Part shown: positions 1-11,761 of the stretch, one piece after another | Numbering within the stretch: the first letter of the stretch is position 1 | Layout of the letters: each line of letters begins with the position of its first letter | DNA from: Dipteris shenzhenensis | Taxonomy: Eukaryota; Polypodiophyta; Polypodiopsida; Gleicheniales | Length of the DNA: 64,000 nt | Strand: one strand, 5' to 3' | NCBI GenBank assembly: GCA_047967505.1 | Contig: CM106539.1 | Notes under the pieces: generated by a model | What the model was told of the DNA's origin: nothing | The model's input: only the letters and a program-made list of their open reading frames with translations | The model's database searches: none | Made by a program: the position numbers and the translations under genes

Positions 1-175
1 TTGTAGATATTCTCTTATGTAGACTCTTGAGTCCATCTCTCTCTAGTTTATTCTCTCTCTATGGGTAGTTTTAGAGCTTTCGCTCACTCTTGTATGTATG
101 AAACCTCTTCTTCTCCCTTGTGTTTGTACTGTTGGAGTGGATTCTCACTCTATTTGTAATGCAGGTCACTTCAGG
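1..175 (-). repeat. Dispersed repeat copy (inverted partner at ~61,905-62,060)
   Basis: Read on the minus strand, this segment resembles 61,905-62,060 on the plus strand. Shared blocks include 'gaagtgacct', 'aatagagtga', 'gaggtttcatacatacaag' and 'gactcaagagtctacataag', in the same order and similar spacing. It is probably the terminal or leader part of a retroelement family, but no coding region is attached here. Confidence 0.6.
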
Positions 176-397
176 TTCTCTCTCTCTTGAGTGTCTCTTC
201 CCTTTTCTTTCTTTCGAAGCCTTAAAAGTTCTTTCTATTCGACTGCTCACTGTGCACACATGGTCCATCTGTTTCCCGAGCCACCATGCAAACTTCTTCC
301 CCTCTTCTAGGCAAAATCTATGAGGGATGGATCGTTGATGAAGGTGGATTCTTGAGGGAGCATCCTGCTTAGGCGAAATTAGCATGGGTGGAGGGCA

Positions 398-915
398 GTT
401 TTCATGACAGTTTGACCCCCTATTAGTATTCTGCTCATAACTTTCTGCTCGATAGTTCTATTTTAATAAAATTTATATCAGCATGAAGCTCTCTTTAGGC
501 GCATGTTTGTATGTGATCATATCTTGAATCAGATACTGCTGCAAAAAGTTATGATTCTCTGTGTCTGACAGTTAGTTTTCATGACAATTTTTACCCCCGT
601 CTAGTAAATTGTCCATAACTTTTTGGCCGCTTCTCTGTTTCTGATGAAACATATATTTGTGCGAAGCTCTCTTTAAGGCGCATGTCCCTAGATTCTTAGA
701 TCTTGAATCAAATATTGCTGCAAAATGTTGTGAGTCTATGTGTCTGACAGTCTATTTTCATGATAGTTTTTACCCCCTTCCAGTAAACTGTCCATATCTC
801 TTCAACCATCTGTCTGTTTTCAATGAAACTTATATCAGCGTGAAGCCATATTAAGGTGTATCTCTTTGTGTGCTTGAATCTCTAATATCATGTCTCTACT
901 AAAAGTTATAGGCCT
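398..915. repeat. Tandem repeat, ~178-bp unit, three diverged copies
   Basis: Three successive units begin near 398, 576 and 754. Each opens with a 'ttttcatgaca' block followed by a C-run, and continues through 'agctctctttaaggcgcatg' and a 'gctgcaaaa' block. Copies are diverged by point changes and small indels. No coding potential is evident. The flanks 916-1457 hold nothing I recognise. Confidence 0.75.
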
Positions 916-1457
916 CTATGTCTAATGACAGTTTGTAGAGTGTTTTGAGCTAAGTGTAAAGGTGTCTATGAAGGAGGTGCAATGTTTCCTCGGAATCTAC
1001 CATCCGACCTAATCAGCCCCTTCAAACTCCTCGATATATATCAGTTCATGTCATGTTGAGCCGCAAGATCTTATTTCAACAATGTATCGCTCTTCTCTTT
1101 GGCGCAGAACGGCTCGCTGAGATTATGGTCTCTGCTGATCCTTTCCTTCTCCCTATGCTTGATTACAACATCAATCGGGATGTTACCATCTTCATTCTCA
1201 TCTGAGGGAGGAAAGTATGGTGTGGTATCTTAGCATAAAAGCTTCTTTCTAATGTCCCATTCTCAATGATAAATATCTTTGTCAGTCAGTTCGAAAGCAG
1301 CAGGAAGTGAAGAGGTGCGTTAAATTTATTACCCCTAACTTCATGTCACAGTACTCAACTTCATAATCAATTTGTGAATCCACTTCTTGGGCTTGAAGTT
1401 GTTGTATTGAAACTGTCATAGGAGTTGGATTTGTCCCTCTTGGATATTGTTATGGAT

Positions 1458-2848
1458 TTAGACTTTTGAGCAATTGTTCGACTTGGGTCCGGATGGGATA
1501 GGATTCACAGCCTCAAAGTTGCTAGTGCTTGTGCAAGTATTGGTTGCTTGTATACTAAGATGGGTGTTGGTTGGTATTGAGGACTCAGGGTTGTTGTGCA
1601 TGTTGAAGATGCAACTATTTTCATCATGCCTACTAATTGTGCAGATGTGACACCACAACCTTGGTGGTGGATTGGCTTGTGCATTGATCCTGGCTCTTAG
1701 GATGGGACATTCATTTGTTTTATGATTGGCCATGCAATGTGGACACCATACATTTTCTCGCCTTGTATAAGTCAGAGGTCCTGGTTGAGACATGTGCTTG
1801 TGGGCTTCGCCTCCCAAAATTTTATTGTACCAGGTGCATTCAAAAGGAGGGGTATTTTAAATCCAATTTTGGGAAAATTTTAATAGGTTTACAATAATAG
1901 GAGGGGATTTTTAGTTCAACTTTAGAAAAAAATCGTTAGTATATAAGTCAAGAGGGGTGTTTTTATTGGGAAAATTTTTTTAGTTGAGGGGCTTTTTAAT
2001 ACCCCTTGAATGCACATGATACCTAGGATTTATTATTAGTGCACCCCCTCGAGGACATGTGAAGCTTTTGTTCCATAGAGTCCATCATTTATTCTCTTAG
2101 CTTCATGGTCATGGCCTCTAGGCAATCTTCATTAGATGTTTCTGCATTTGACCTGGCTTTGTTTTTTTTAGAGCGCTTATCACACACACTTGCTCTTCCA
2201 TCATCACTATTGGTGTTAGAATCTATCATTCCATCCTCTTTGTTAATCGCTGCTATCACATGAGCAGCACTTAATGTTTCATGACTGCTAATCTTTTTCA
2301 TGTCCTTGCGGATCTTTTGCCTCAGGCCTCTAATGAACCTGACTGTCAGGTACTTATCATCGGGACGTGGGTCACATTTTGCAATTAGGCATTTCATTTT
2401 TCCCAAGTACGTGCATACATCTTCCCTGTGACCTTGTTCAAGATTACTCAATTGGAGAGTGGGATCATCTTGAATCCTTTCCACTTGAAACCACTAGTTG
2501 GATTTGTTTTGTAGCAGGTCCCACATGGCTCATTCTTCTACTAGGAGATCGAGGTACCATTCAAAGGCTTTGTCAGTTAAGGCCATGGGGAACCATGCGA
2601 CCTTGGTTTCATTTTGATTGATCCCCCCCAGCTCGATATGCGGCATCAAAACATTGGAGGAATCTTGCTAGATCACACTGGCCATTGTATTTTGAAAGTT
2701 CTAGTTTTCCCAAGGGTCGCATACCTTGATTGTTATTGTATCGAACACAATTGTTGTGATGGTTAAAGAAATTATCTCCATAAGCTTCTAGGTCAATGTC
2801 ACCATCATCGTGATGGGGATCTACCATGTTATGACTTGGAGTTGTCAA
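1458..2848 (-). pseudogene. Gag remnant of an LTR retrotransposon
   Basis: Minus-strand gag pieces lie in order. 2848-2609 is a Gag N-terminal part ending in 'FLQCFDAAYRAGG'. The frame then shifts at a run of Gs near 2620-2630, and the next part carries 'DKAFEWYLDLL'. 2484-2089 is a Gag core with 'VRFIRGLRQKIRKDMKK'. 1817-1458 carries two zinc knuckles: CPHCMANHKTNEC, which is C-x2-C-x3-H-x4-C, and CHICTISRHDENSC, which is the standard C-x2-C-x4-H-x4-C. Stop codons and a frameshift separate the pieces. No protease or RT follows at lower coordinates, so this is a gag-only fragment. It may or may not belong to the Ty3 element at 4.5-8.7 kb. Confidence 0.7.
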
Positions 2849-3690
2849 ATGGTTTGGATGAATTTCAAGGGGGGAATTTGAGGTAGAGGGTGGTCAGAGA
2901 CATTGGCCAGAGCATAGTTTCATGCAGAATTGTGGAGAGGTCGATTGGGTAAATCCTCCTCAAGTCCTGATTGTTAATGTATGTGTGTTACGTGGGTTAG
3001 ATATGTGCCAATATATTAGGAGCCATTGTGTTATAATTGTGCCTAGGATTTCCCCCCTTGAGTGCAAGAATGTGTCGGTGCAGACGGATCATCAATCGAA
3101 GGTCATGGGTGAAAGTTATGAGCGAATTAGTGCAAAAAGGAGCCCACATGGGGGCACACATTAACGAGTTCTAGAGATGCCATAATAGTGTATAATGGGA
3201 TGAAAATTTTTCTCGTAGTGTGGTGTTTTTGTATGTGAAATCTAGGTTCAAATCGGATTCAATTTTGTTCCTCCTCGCAAATGGCAGGGGTGGTGTTTTA
3301 TGGGACGCGATGACATCCAAAGATTTGTGCCTTCTAGAAATTGAAGCCCAACAATTACATGACTAAGGCTGTTCTTAGAGTAGCTCATAATTCATCCTTG
3401 GTTGCAATCTATATAGCACTGGGGCATGGAGTATCATCCTTCGATGTTGTATCCAACTTTGCTATTTCTGTTGTTGATTCCGAATCCTTGCTTGCACCAA
3501 GAACATGCATCAAAAGAGAGGAATGTTACATGAGAATTCATATTATAGCAAGTATATCTAGGGCAAGGAAAGCAAACTAAATGAGTGAGTTATATTTATT
3601 AAGTTAGGGGCAAAATATGGCTTTTTTGGGCATCTTTGCATCTAAAATTGGGTCTGTATGGACTTAAAATGTCACTGAGGTATCCTAAGT
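2849..3690. other. No gene recognised
   Basis: Short ORFs of 79-80 codons at 2922-3164 and 3341-3580 have no recognisable motif and no support. The stretch may include LTR or leader sequence of the neighbouring retroelement fragments. Confidence 0.4.
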
Positions 3691-3699
3691 GAGTTGGCC

Positions 3700-4040
3700 T
3701 AACTAACCCAATTCAGTTGATCTAACTAAGCATGATAGTTATCCTAACTAGGTCTGTTGGTCTAACTAAGTCAGTGGGTCTAATTGTGGTAGCTCGCCAC
3801 TAACCTAACCCGTCACTTTACTTAGCCTAACTAACCTATCTAGTTCAACAAAGCTAAGAGGGGTTATCCTAACCTAGCTGAAGGTAACTAACTAACTACA
3901 ATTAACCTCAGTTAGACATAGTTAAACTAACTACAATTAACCTCAGCTAGACATAGTTAAACTAACTTCAATTAACCTCGGCTAGACATAGTTAAACTAA
4001 CTAATCAACTAACCTAACCTAACCTAACCTAGGTTAATAA
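3700..4040. repeat. Low-complexity CTAAC-rich tract with a 35-bp tandem repeat
   Basis: The tract is built of 'ctaact', 'taacct' and related words. A 35-bp unit containing 'attaacctcagctagacata' occurs three times, with that word starting at 3901, 3936 and 3971. It ends in a short run of 'aacct' pentamers at about 4010-4030. It is followed by a G-rich tract (4083-4510) with long G homopolymers. Confidence 0.7.
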
Positions 4041-4539
4041 AATAACTAAGGTTACTTTAACCTAACCTAGACTAACACTAACCTAACGAAGGTTAATCTT
4101 TAAAAAAAAAATGGGGGGGGGGGGGTTGGCTGCTGCCATCGGGAGGGGTGGGGGTGGAGGGGGGGTGCAAGGTGAAAGGCGAGGGGGGGAGTAATCGGAG
4201 GGGGAGTAGGGAGGGGTGAGGAGTGAGTAGGAGAGGACGCGGGCTAGGCGATGGGCGGGTAGCACCACGTAGGTGTGGCGGGCTACATCAATGGAGGAGT
4301 GGAGACATTGTTGGGGGTGGCCACGCAAGCAGGCACTGCATTTGGTGAGTCGAGTGGTTGTTGCCTTGAGGGTCGCCCCTAGTGTACTGTTATGGGTGGG
4401 CTCTAAGCATCATCGTGAGGTAGGTGCTTCTATGCGCGGGCCGACTTTAGGGCGACCAATGATAGTGGTGAGAGAGGTGTGTGAGGGGGGGTGAGAGAGG
4501 TGGGGGGGGAAGAGAGAGAATCCATACATCATCATGAAT

Positions 4540-5319
4540 GGGGACTGAAACCTGTAGCTGAATGTTTGGCATTGTTATATGCAAATTCTAATATGGGCAA
4601 ATATTGTTCCCAATTAGTTTTCCATTTACTTACATATGCTCGAACCATATATTCAATGATCTGATTGACCCTTTCAGTTTGACCATCACTCTGTCAATGA
4701 TCTGTGGTGCTCATATTCAACAAAGTTTCCAATGTTATAAGCATAGCCCTCCAAAAATGGATGTTAAATTTGATATCCCGGTCACTAACAATACGGGATG
4801 GTAGCCCATACAATCTATAAATATGCTCCACAAATATCCTAGCTAATTTTGGAGTTTTAACATCTTCATTGACAGGAATAAAATGAGCTATCTTGCTCAA
4901 CTGATCAACAACTACCCACATAGAGTTGTGCCCCCTCTGTGTCCTAGGTAATCCCACAATAAAATCCACGGACATGCTCTCCCATTTGCTAGATGGAACC
5001 TCCAATGGGTGGAGGAGACCTCCTACCTTAAGGCGTTTAGCCTTATTAACATTGCATTTTTGGCAATTCAATACATAATCTTGGATGCCCTTTACCTATA
5101 CCAAGCCAAAAGAATTGCCTTTTTAGAAGCTCATACGTCTTCTGAATTCTTGGGTTCCAACACTCGGATTATCATGACATTCAACAAGAATTTGGTGCCT
5201 AATGTCATTATTATTTGGGACACATAATCTACCCTTGTAGAGCAGGTAGCCATCCTCAATAGTATATTTTTTCCACCTGAATCGATTATCACCAACCTAT
5301 GGTGTGCCGCCATTTCCAT
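4540..5319 (-). pseudogene. Ty3/gypsy integrase, truncated
   Basis: The 5319-5131 segment is the RNase H/integrase linker. 5071-4694 holds the end of the zinc-binding region (CQKCNVNK), then 'MSVDFIVGLP' with the first catalytic aspartate and 'IVSDRDIKFNIHFW' with the second. After a frame break, translation from about 4690 to 4540 shows the conserved block that follows, including the glutamate region and a 'PILEFAYNN'-like stretch. The integrase C-terminus is missing: sequence turns G-rich below 4510. Confidence 0.8.
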
Positions 5320-5327
5320 GCGACTTT

Positions 5328-6125
5328 TCAGTGAGCCTCTTGATTAGTTGAATCCCTATTTCTAATTGCTTTCCATATTTCAGAGAAGTGAGGATCAAAC
5401 TCACATTTCCATTTTAAGGACTCTAGGAAATCATCCTGAAATTGAGTAAAACTCAATTCATTAACAATTGGCATTTGGGAAAGTGAGTTTGCTACCACAT
5501 TGAACTTCCCCTTCCAATGTGTCAATTGCATATCCAACTCTTGTATTAATTCAGCCCATCTAGATTTTCTACCTTTAAACTTTGGTTGATTGTTGCGAAT
5601 CCACTTAATGCTCTCTTGATCAAAGATGATCTTGAATTTGGCACCATATAAATACTGCCTCCACTTCTTTAAAGCATAAACTATAGCATATAGTTCCTTC
5701 TCATATGCCGAGTAATTCCGTTGGGCACGATCTAACTTTTTTCTTTCAAAAGAAAGTGGTTGACATTTTTGTAAAAGTACCATCCCAATCACAAAATCAT
5801 TGGCATCTGTCTCAACCACAAATGGTTCATTGGGATCCACTACCTCTAAGACAAGAGCTGCTCCTATAGCTACTTTTATTTTTTCCAAAATTCTCTTTTG
5901 AGGTTCATCCCATATGAAAGTGCTTCCCTTCCCCTTAAGCTGGTCTGTCATCAAAACAGCAATCTTAGCGTAATCTTGGATGAATCTCCTATATAATCTA
6001 GACAAACCTAAGAATATCTTTAATTCTTCTAGCTTTGTAGGATGTGGCCATTCCAATATAGCCCTTACCTTTTCAAGGTCCATAGGAACCCCTTCTTGGA
6101 ATATTATATGTCCCAAGTATTTCAC
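5328..6125 (-). pseudogene. Ty3/gypsy RT connection and RNase H domain
   Basis: The 265-codon frame opens with the RT thumb/connection ('YLGHIIFQEGVPMDLEKV', 'EWPHPTKLEELKIFLGL') and continues into RNase H ('ETDANDFVIGMVLLQ', 'YSAYEKELYAIVYALKKWRQYL', ending 'VVANSLSQMP'). The last catalytic block, usually D-A-L-S-R, reads N-S-L-S-Q. It follows the RT segment with a frame break near 6126-6189. Confidence 0.85.
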
Positions 6126-6188
6126 TTCTTTTGAAAAGAATTCACATTTGGATTCTTTAGCAAAGAGTAAATTATCTCTAAGTAGATG

Positions 6189-7497
6189 CTAGAACACTTT
6201 TTGCAAATGTTCTAAATGCTGTTTTATGGTTTTCCTATGTATAAGAATATAATCTAAAAATACTACATCAAATTTTCCTAAATATGGCCTTAAGACACTA
6301 TTCATAAGTGTCATGAAAGTTGTTGGAGCATTTGTTAATCCAAATGGCATTACTTTAAATTGATAATGCCCATACTTAGTACGAAATGATGTCTTAGGGA
6401 CATCCTCTTCCCTAATTTGTACTTGGTGATATCTTGGCCTTAAATAAATTTCAGTAAAATATTTTGCCACTTGCAATTGATCAAAGAGCTCATCAATGAG
6501 AGGCATAGGATACTTATTTTTTATGGTGATTTTATTTAATGCTCGGTAATCTATGCATAAAGGCATAGTACCATCCTTTTTCTTTACCAGTAAAACTGGT
6601 GCAGACCAAGGTGAGCTACTTGGTTGAATTTGGCCCTTCCTAAGGTATTTAGTTAATTGTCTTTCAACCTCACATTCCTCCATTTGACTAATCCTATATG
6701 GGGGTTTACAAACAAGGGTAGATCTAGGAATCAAATCTATTTTATGATCTAATTCTCTCTTAAGGGGTAAACCATCAGGCAAATCAGACAAAAAAACATC
6801 TTTAAATTCAAACATTAAATCATTAAAAGAAGATTTATACTTTTTAACATTATAAAAAACAATATTACTTCTTTCTAATGTAGAAGACATAAAATCACCA
6901 ATAAAAGTAAGCTCATAGAGATATACCTCACATTCTTCTTGGTGTAGTAGTCGTTCCAATTCCATTGAACAAACAAGAGAAGAGTTGGGCACATCATGTT
7001 CTCCTTGGATCTGGAAGACTCTACCCTCTTTTTCAAACATAATGGAGTTATTAAGATAACTTCGTTGTAAGCTATGCCCAAGACTATATAGCCATTCTTG
7101 ACCAAGGACTACGTCTGTTTGATTGAGATGCATGATTTGGAAATCCAAGGTATCCTGATAGCTTTGAATATCCACCTCTACACCATGTATCATGGTGTCC
7201 CAAACTTTTTTATCACTACCCTTTGCCAAAGAGACCACATTTTTATTTGCACTTGGACCCTTAGGCAATTTTAACTTCTTAACTTAACGAGTAGTTTAAG
7301 AAATTATGTGTTGCATTGTCATCGACCATCACTCTTACCCTTTGCCCCTTTATTTTTCCTTGCATCCTCATTAAGTAATGAGGACCAAAGGTGGGCTGCC
7401 ACATTGCCAATGATAGACAACACATGTGGGTGCTATCCTCATGATACACCTCTACCTTAGTGTACTTTTCAGTATCATTAAGTGGCAACACCTGCAC
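6189..7497 (-). pseudogene. Ty3/gypsy protease and reverse transcriptase with mutated active sites
   Basis: The 7497-7279 segment is the aspartic protease start. The expected D-[ST]-G is read as VDDNATHNF, so the aspartate is kept but the S/T and G are lost. A stop near 7278 separates it from the 359-codon frame 7268-6189. That frame carries the rest of the protease, a linker and the RT palm ('PYRIS', '[19 protein letters not shown]', '[18 protein letters not shown]', '[13 protein letters not shown]'). The metal-binding box is FLDY at 6249-6260 instead of FxDD. The first palm aspartate, normally in 'IDLR', is a tyrosine ('EIYLR', codon at 6444-6446). Both changes should abolish polymerisation. 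Confidence 0.9.
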
Positions 7498-7548
7498 TGC
7501 ATGTACTTGCTTAGTTGGGGCTTTAGCTCCCGCTTCTTTATTTTAAGG

Positions 7549-7590
7549 GCAGTTCCAAGCAGCATGGTCTTTGCCCAAACATTTGAAGCA
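7549..7590 (-). pseudogene. Gag CCHC zinc knuckle
   Basis: Minus-strand translation gives CFKCLGKDHAAWNC, a perfect C-x2-C-x4-H-x4-C nucleic-acid-binding knuckle. It lies where expected, between the Gag core and the protease of the Ty3/gypsy element. The frame around it is interrupted. Confidence 0.8.
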
Positions 7591-8417
7591 AAGATTTTCC
7601 TATTTGGCCCTTTCATAATCCTCTTTCTTCAAGAGAGGATAATTTTGTGTTTGAGGTTTCTTAGGTGGTGCTTGAGGAACCTGCTTGTTAAATTGTCCCT
7701 TACTTTTCAAATTGGGAAATTTGTTGAACTTAAGAACAAAACCTGTTTAATCTAAAGTTCTAACTTTGGGTTTCTTCATTGTATTATCATATATTTGGGC
7801 CATGCGCCAACTCCCTTTGGTAAGAAAACCTATCAATATCTTGAGTATGAGATGAATTTAATAATATGATATGAGTAGAAATTAGTCAAATTAACTTGGT
7901 TGTGTTCTACATTAAAAAAGCTTCAAATATGTCTTTACACTTTGAAATTTGGGTAACACATGAATTGATATTGGTAGGGGAATGGGCGGTTGGTTAGATC
8001 TAGTATGGATCGTATGCCACATCAATTCGCCGCTAGAACTCTAGCTTTGCTACTAACTGAAAACCCCCACCTTTTTTTGAAGTTGTCATTTCCATCCCAA
8101 TGTGGCGGATCAGATATTGTCGCTGTGGTCTTCCAGCATTAGAATAAGTTGTGTCTGTCTCGTTGCGGACATTTTTTGTTTTAACCCCCCTCATCCAAAA
8201 GACCCCCCCCCTTGGGCTTCCATATTATGAAAAATATGTATAAATCTTAAAAACTTGCATATTTTTGAAGGTACATACCTTATATTTTAGGGAAGGGGGG
8301 ACATAAAATTCTCATATTTTTCCCTTGCATATTTGAATATTTAAAAGGAAATCCATGCATATTCTATATAGACCTTGTCCCCCCATACCCTGGATTTTAG
8401 ATGAGGGTAAAAACATA

Positions 8418-8711
8418 TTACATATTGAGTTGGAACCCCAAGATTTGGGCATACTTAATTGCTTCCTCAAAGGTTTTGGGAGAATTTCTTTTCACCTCAA
8501 CCTTATAAGTGTCTTTGAGACCTCTCATGAAACCCCTTATCTTCTGGAATTCATCGATTCCTTTTAGCCTAAGGATTGCCTCCCTATAATTTGCTATATA
8601 CTGGACTAGAATGTTTTTACCCATAGTGCAATTGTCCCAAGCCTCCGATGCTCTTTCTAATTCATTTTTTGGTAAAAACTCTTTTAAGAAGGCTTGTTCA
8701 AACTCAGCCAA
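8418..8711 (-). pseudogene. Ty3/gypsy Gag (retrotrans_gag core), fragment
   Basis: The 97-codon reading frame contains the Gag core signature: 'EFEQAFLKEFLPKN' followed by a 'FMRGLKDTYKVEV' stretch. The family's role is to form the virus-like particle that packages element RNA. The part between here and the zinc knuckle at 7549-7590 is disrupted by stops. It is the first coding segment of the minus-strand element and directly precedes the pol segments. Confidence 0.75.
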
Positions 8712-11080
8712 ATACCTAGTAATTCTATCATTTATCTAAGGCTTATCCACTATATATAGGCCTTGTTTCCAAGGGAAAGACTTGCTTCCATGACTTGATT
8801 TTCAGGAGGGGTATTCTTGAGTCGATGGAAGTCTTGCCATTTTGCAAGAACATATTAATCGCATCTTTATTATGCTCCTTTTCTTCCCCTTTGAAAATTG
8901 GCAGTTTCAAGTCCTTAAGTAGAGGTTTCTCTAAGTCGAGAGGTGGACCTCTGAACTTGATTAGGAGGAGTTGATGATTTTTCCATAGGAGTTACCATGG
9001 CTAACTTGATTATGGCTTTAGCTAGGATTTTCAAAGTATCACCAATAATTCCTAACTGTGCTTCCATATTTTGTGTTTGAGTTTCAAGTTTAGTGAATTC
9101 TATAAACAGAATTCCATAATATCGTAATCTAAGTCTTCCATTTCCATGTCATCCTCGTGAGTTTCATTTTGTACTTACTCATGTATTTCCTCTCCAGCAA
9201 TAGCTTTTCCTTTTCTTGCCCTTTCCTCACTCTCACTAACCATTTCATCCCTTTTTAGAGTTGACATTTTCAAATACAAGTTTTCCATATTTTTATAAAG
9301 TAAAAAGCTTTGTCGAGAGAAAAATATGATTGCCACATCCCTAGAATTTGCTCAATGGCCTTGGATTTGTCTTTTGAATTCGAACCAGCTCTCGTTGCGG
9401 GCCACACAAGTTATAATTCTTCAATCCCACTCTCAAACTTCTCAACTTGGTCTTCAATCCTCGTGTTTAAATTTGGAGAGGCTAAAATGCTTTGGAGTGC
9501 CTTGGAGAGAAAGAGGAAAGCGGGGGAAATGGAAAGAGAAAAGGCTTATACACTTAGAATTTTAGAGGGGTAGAAATGTATATGATGAAGTGGATTTTTT
9601 TCTAAATGTTTTAAAACCTTGGGAAAACGTGGCTGTGGCCTCCTTTGCATATTTGTGATTTTTTGCAGGTTGACGAAGGTCGTCAAATATGGTTGCACAT
9701 TCAACTTCTTTGTCCTTTTACTCTTCATGCTCTTATCTACTCCTGGTAGCTCTGAACCTTTCAACCTTAGTTACTCAGGTATGCAGCTTCATGAACAGGA
9801 ATAGAGATGCCGCAGGCTTGTCGCACTTAAGAAGAATTAAGCAAGATGAGATGCCAGGAGATAGAGAAGCACCAAAGCTCGTGAACAAGAAGGAACACGA
9901 GCCTGTGGGAGTGGCTGATCATGTTGGAGAGGTGGCCACATAAGAGCTGTATGTCCGGTTAGGAGACATAGGGTGTGTGTGTGGAGCCAAGAGCTTCTGT
10001 AACTTGTGGAAGGCTTGGATCTCACATTATTTTTGGACTTCCTTCACTAGTTTTAATCTATTGCTTCATCCCAAGTCTCTGTGTCGAAGGAGCAGCTATT
10101 TGCGTGGTGTATGCTTTTGAGTGATGAGCCATGGGTTTATTGTTGTTGACTCATGGATTTGAGGCTTTGTTTGTCTACTAAGTCAAAGTGTGGTCTTTAG
10201 CGAGTCATGTGAGTGGAGAGGGAGGGCGGGGTAAATTCTGTGAGGAAAGCAGTGCCATTGTGTGGGCGATGAAGGTCTGTGTGCATTTTTCGTTGAGGAT
10301 AGCCTGAGGGAGGTAACAGGAAAACTAGTCCATGCACAAGCAAGACACTTAACACACCTCGAACAATCGGTCCCATGTTTGAGTCCCATCCAAATCAAAA
10401 TCTACAGATGAACCAAGGAATATTCCCAAAGATTGAGGCTTGACCTAGGGTCTACCTGATGAGCCAACATTTTGATCGGGATTTGTTTGACCCTAGCATT
10501 GTGTGGTAACATTAAAACAAACTGGTGTGCCTTCTAGGTCAATATGTACATGTAGCCCGTTGCATAGATTTCCTGTGTGCATATCGGGAGGTTGCGGGCT
10601 TGATCCTCGTCAGGTGGACTATGCGCAGCTGGAATTGCGATGAAATATTTAGGGGTTGATTTTGTGAGGCACCGATGGTCGAGCAGGCAATCCTTTTGCA
10701 CCGCGTGGAGTCTACATAACCCAAAGGCTAACTCTCACTATTCTGAGAGGTGGAGAAGAGTAGTTAAGGGTTGGTTAGTTTTTAAGGTCCCATCCTAGGT
10801 CAATGGTTGGTATTTAAAGGGAGGATCTAACGGTTGTGTTTAAACCCTTGGATCTAAGGCCTGTAGGGAGATCCCATTGAGATCAGATGACTGTGAGCAA
10901 GCTTTGGGACTTAGTTGTTTTCAAAGGTGAGTTAGGGAGTCCAAGGGATGAGGCATCCGAAGGATCAGAGCTTCAAAGAGAGGGGTGATTTCCATGATTG
11001 ATCTCGTGTGGGATAACACCAAGTTTGAGCCACTAGACTATGAGAGAAAAGGAGGAAGAAGTTATTATATATTAAAAAAA
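8712..11080. other. No gene confidently recognised
   Basis: Short overlapping ORFs at 9310-9573 and 9619-9943 are unsupported. One frame (9689-9943, plus) begins with a hydrophobic signal-peptide-like stretch and has a plausible donor 'cag|gtatgc' near 9777-9784, so it could be the first exon of a small secreted protein, but nothing downstream confirms this. Around 10,540-10,740 there are tRNA-like box A and box B words (see findings). The minus-strand element's leader or LTR may occupy part of 8712-9600. Confidence 0.3.
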
Positions 11081-11094
11081 AGTGAAAACTCAGG

Positions 11095-11240
11095 CGGGAA
11101 GGGGGGAAGGGAGGGGAGGAGAGGGGGGGGGTGTCGAGGGGGGTAGTGGGGTGGAGGAGGGGGGTGGGGGAGTAGGGGTGGGTGGAGGGTGGAGGGGGGG
11201 GAAGGGGTGGGGGAGTAGGAAAGAGGGGGTGGAGGGGGTG
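11095..11240. repeat. G-rich low-complexity tract
   Basis: The plus strand is almost all G with interspersed A and T, with several runs of six or more Gs. It is similar in composition to 4083-4510 and to the larger block at 26.15-28.1 kb. The ORFs across it are composition artefacts. Confidence 0.8.
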
Positions 11241-11611
11241 GGTGGTGAAAACTTTACGGACAAAAACCTCGATGAAAATTCAAAGGGAGGAGGAGATAAT
11301 TACCTACAATGCTCTCCTAATTCTTTGTCGATGTAACATGATTGTTGAGGGTGAATATACGGTGGGTGGATGGCTATCATTGCAAGAAGGGCTCGAAGCA
11401 ACTCGCCGATGAGGATGGGAGTAGAGTGGTGGTTGATGGAGAGGGAGGAGGGTCACTCAGAATGGGAAAGAGAATGGAGGCCATATGTGGAAGAAGAAGA
11501 ATGAGAGGTGGAGTGGGTTTTTATAAGAATGGAGATGGGAGGGGTTTAGGGTTAGGGTTAAACCCTAGAACCTTCGCGTGCCCCATAACTTTTCATGGTG
11601 GCTAGCTTGGA

Positions 11612-11761
11612 TTGGTCTTCTATAAAAAGGAGAAACGTTCAAAATTCTAGCTCTACATATTGGTGTCCTTAGATGGCTTGGTTTGTTTGGTCTTCTATAA
11701 AAAGGAGAAACGTTCAAAATTCTAGCTCTACATATTGGTGTCCTTAGATGGCTTGGTTTGT
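11612..11761. repeat. Perfect tandem duplication, 75-bp unit
   Basis: The unit starting 'ttggtcttctataaaaagg' at 11,612 is repeated without visible change from 11,687 to 11,761. Identity of the copies points to a recent duplication. No gene is attached. Confidence 0.9.

Larger units (their letters stand above)
4540..8711 (-). mobile_element. Degenerate Ty3/gypsy LTR retrotransposon, internal region
   Basis: Gag, zinc knuckle, protease, reverse transcriptase, RNase H and integrase follow each other on the minus strand from 8711 to about 4540. That is the Ty3/gypsy order (integrase last). The reading frame is broken at several points. I could not delimit LTRs: the integrase end runs into a G-rich tract at 4083-4510, and nothing upstream of 8711 is clearly an LTR. 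Catalytic residues in protease and RT are altered, so it is dead on sequence grounds. Confidence 0.85.

Noticed and set aside
4010-4030. Telomere-like (AACCT)n run
   Set aside because: Only four or five pentamers within a broadly CTAAC-rich tract; plant telomeres are usually TTTAGGG, and nothing else suggests a telomere.
9619-9943. Small secreted peptide gene
   Set aside because: Signal-peptide-like start and a plausible donor site, but two overlapping frames, no recognisable mature peptide and no second exon.
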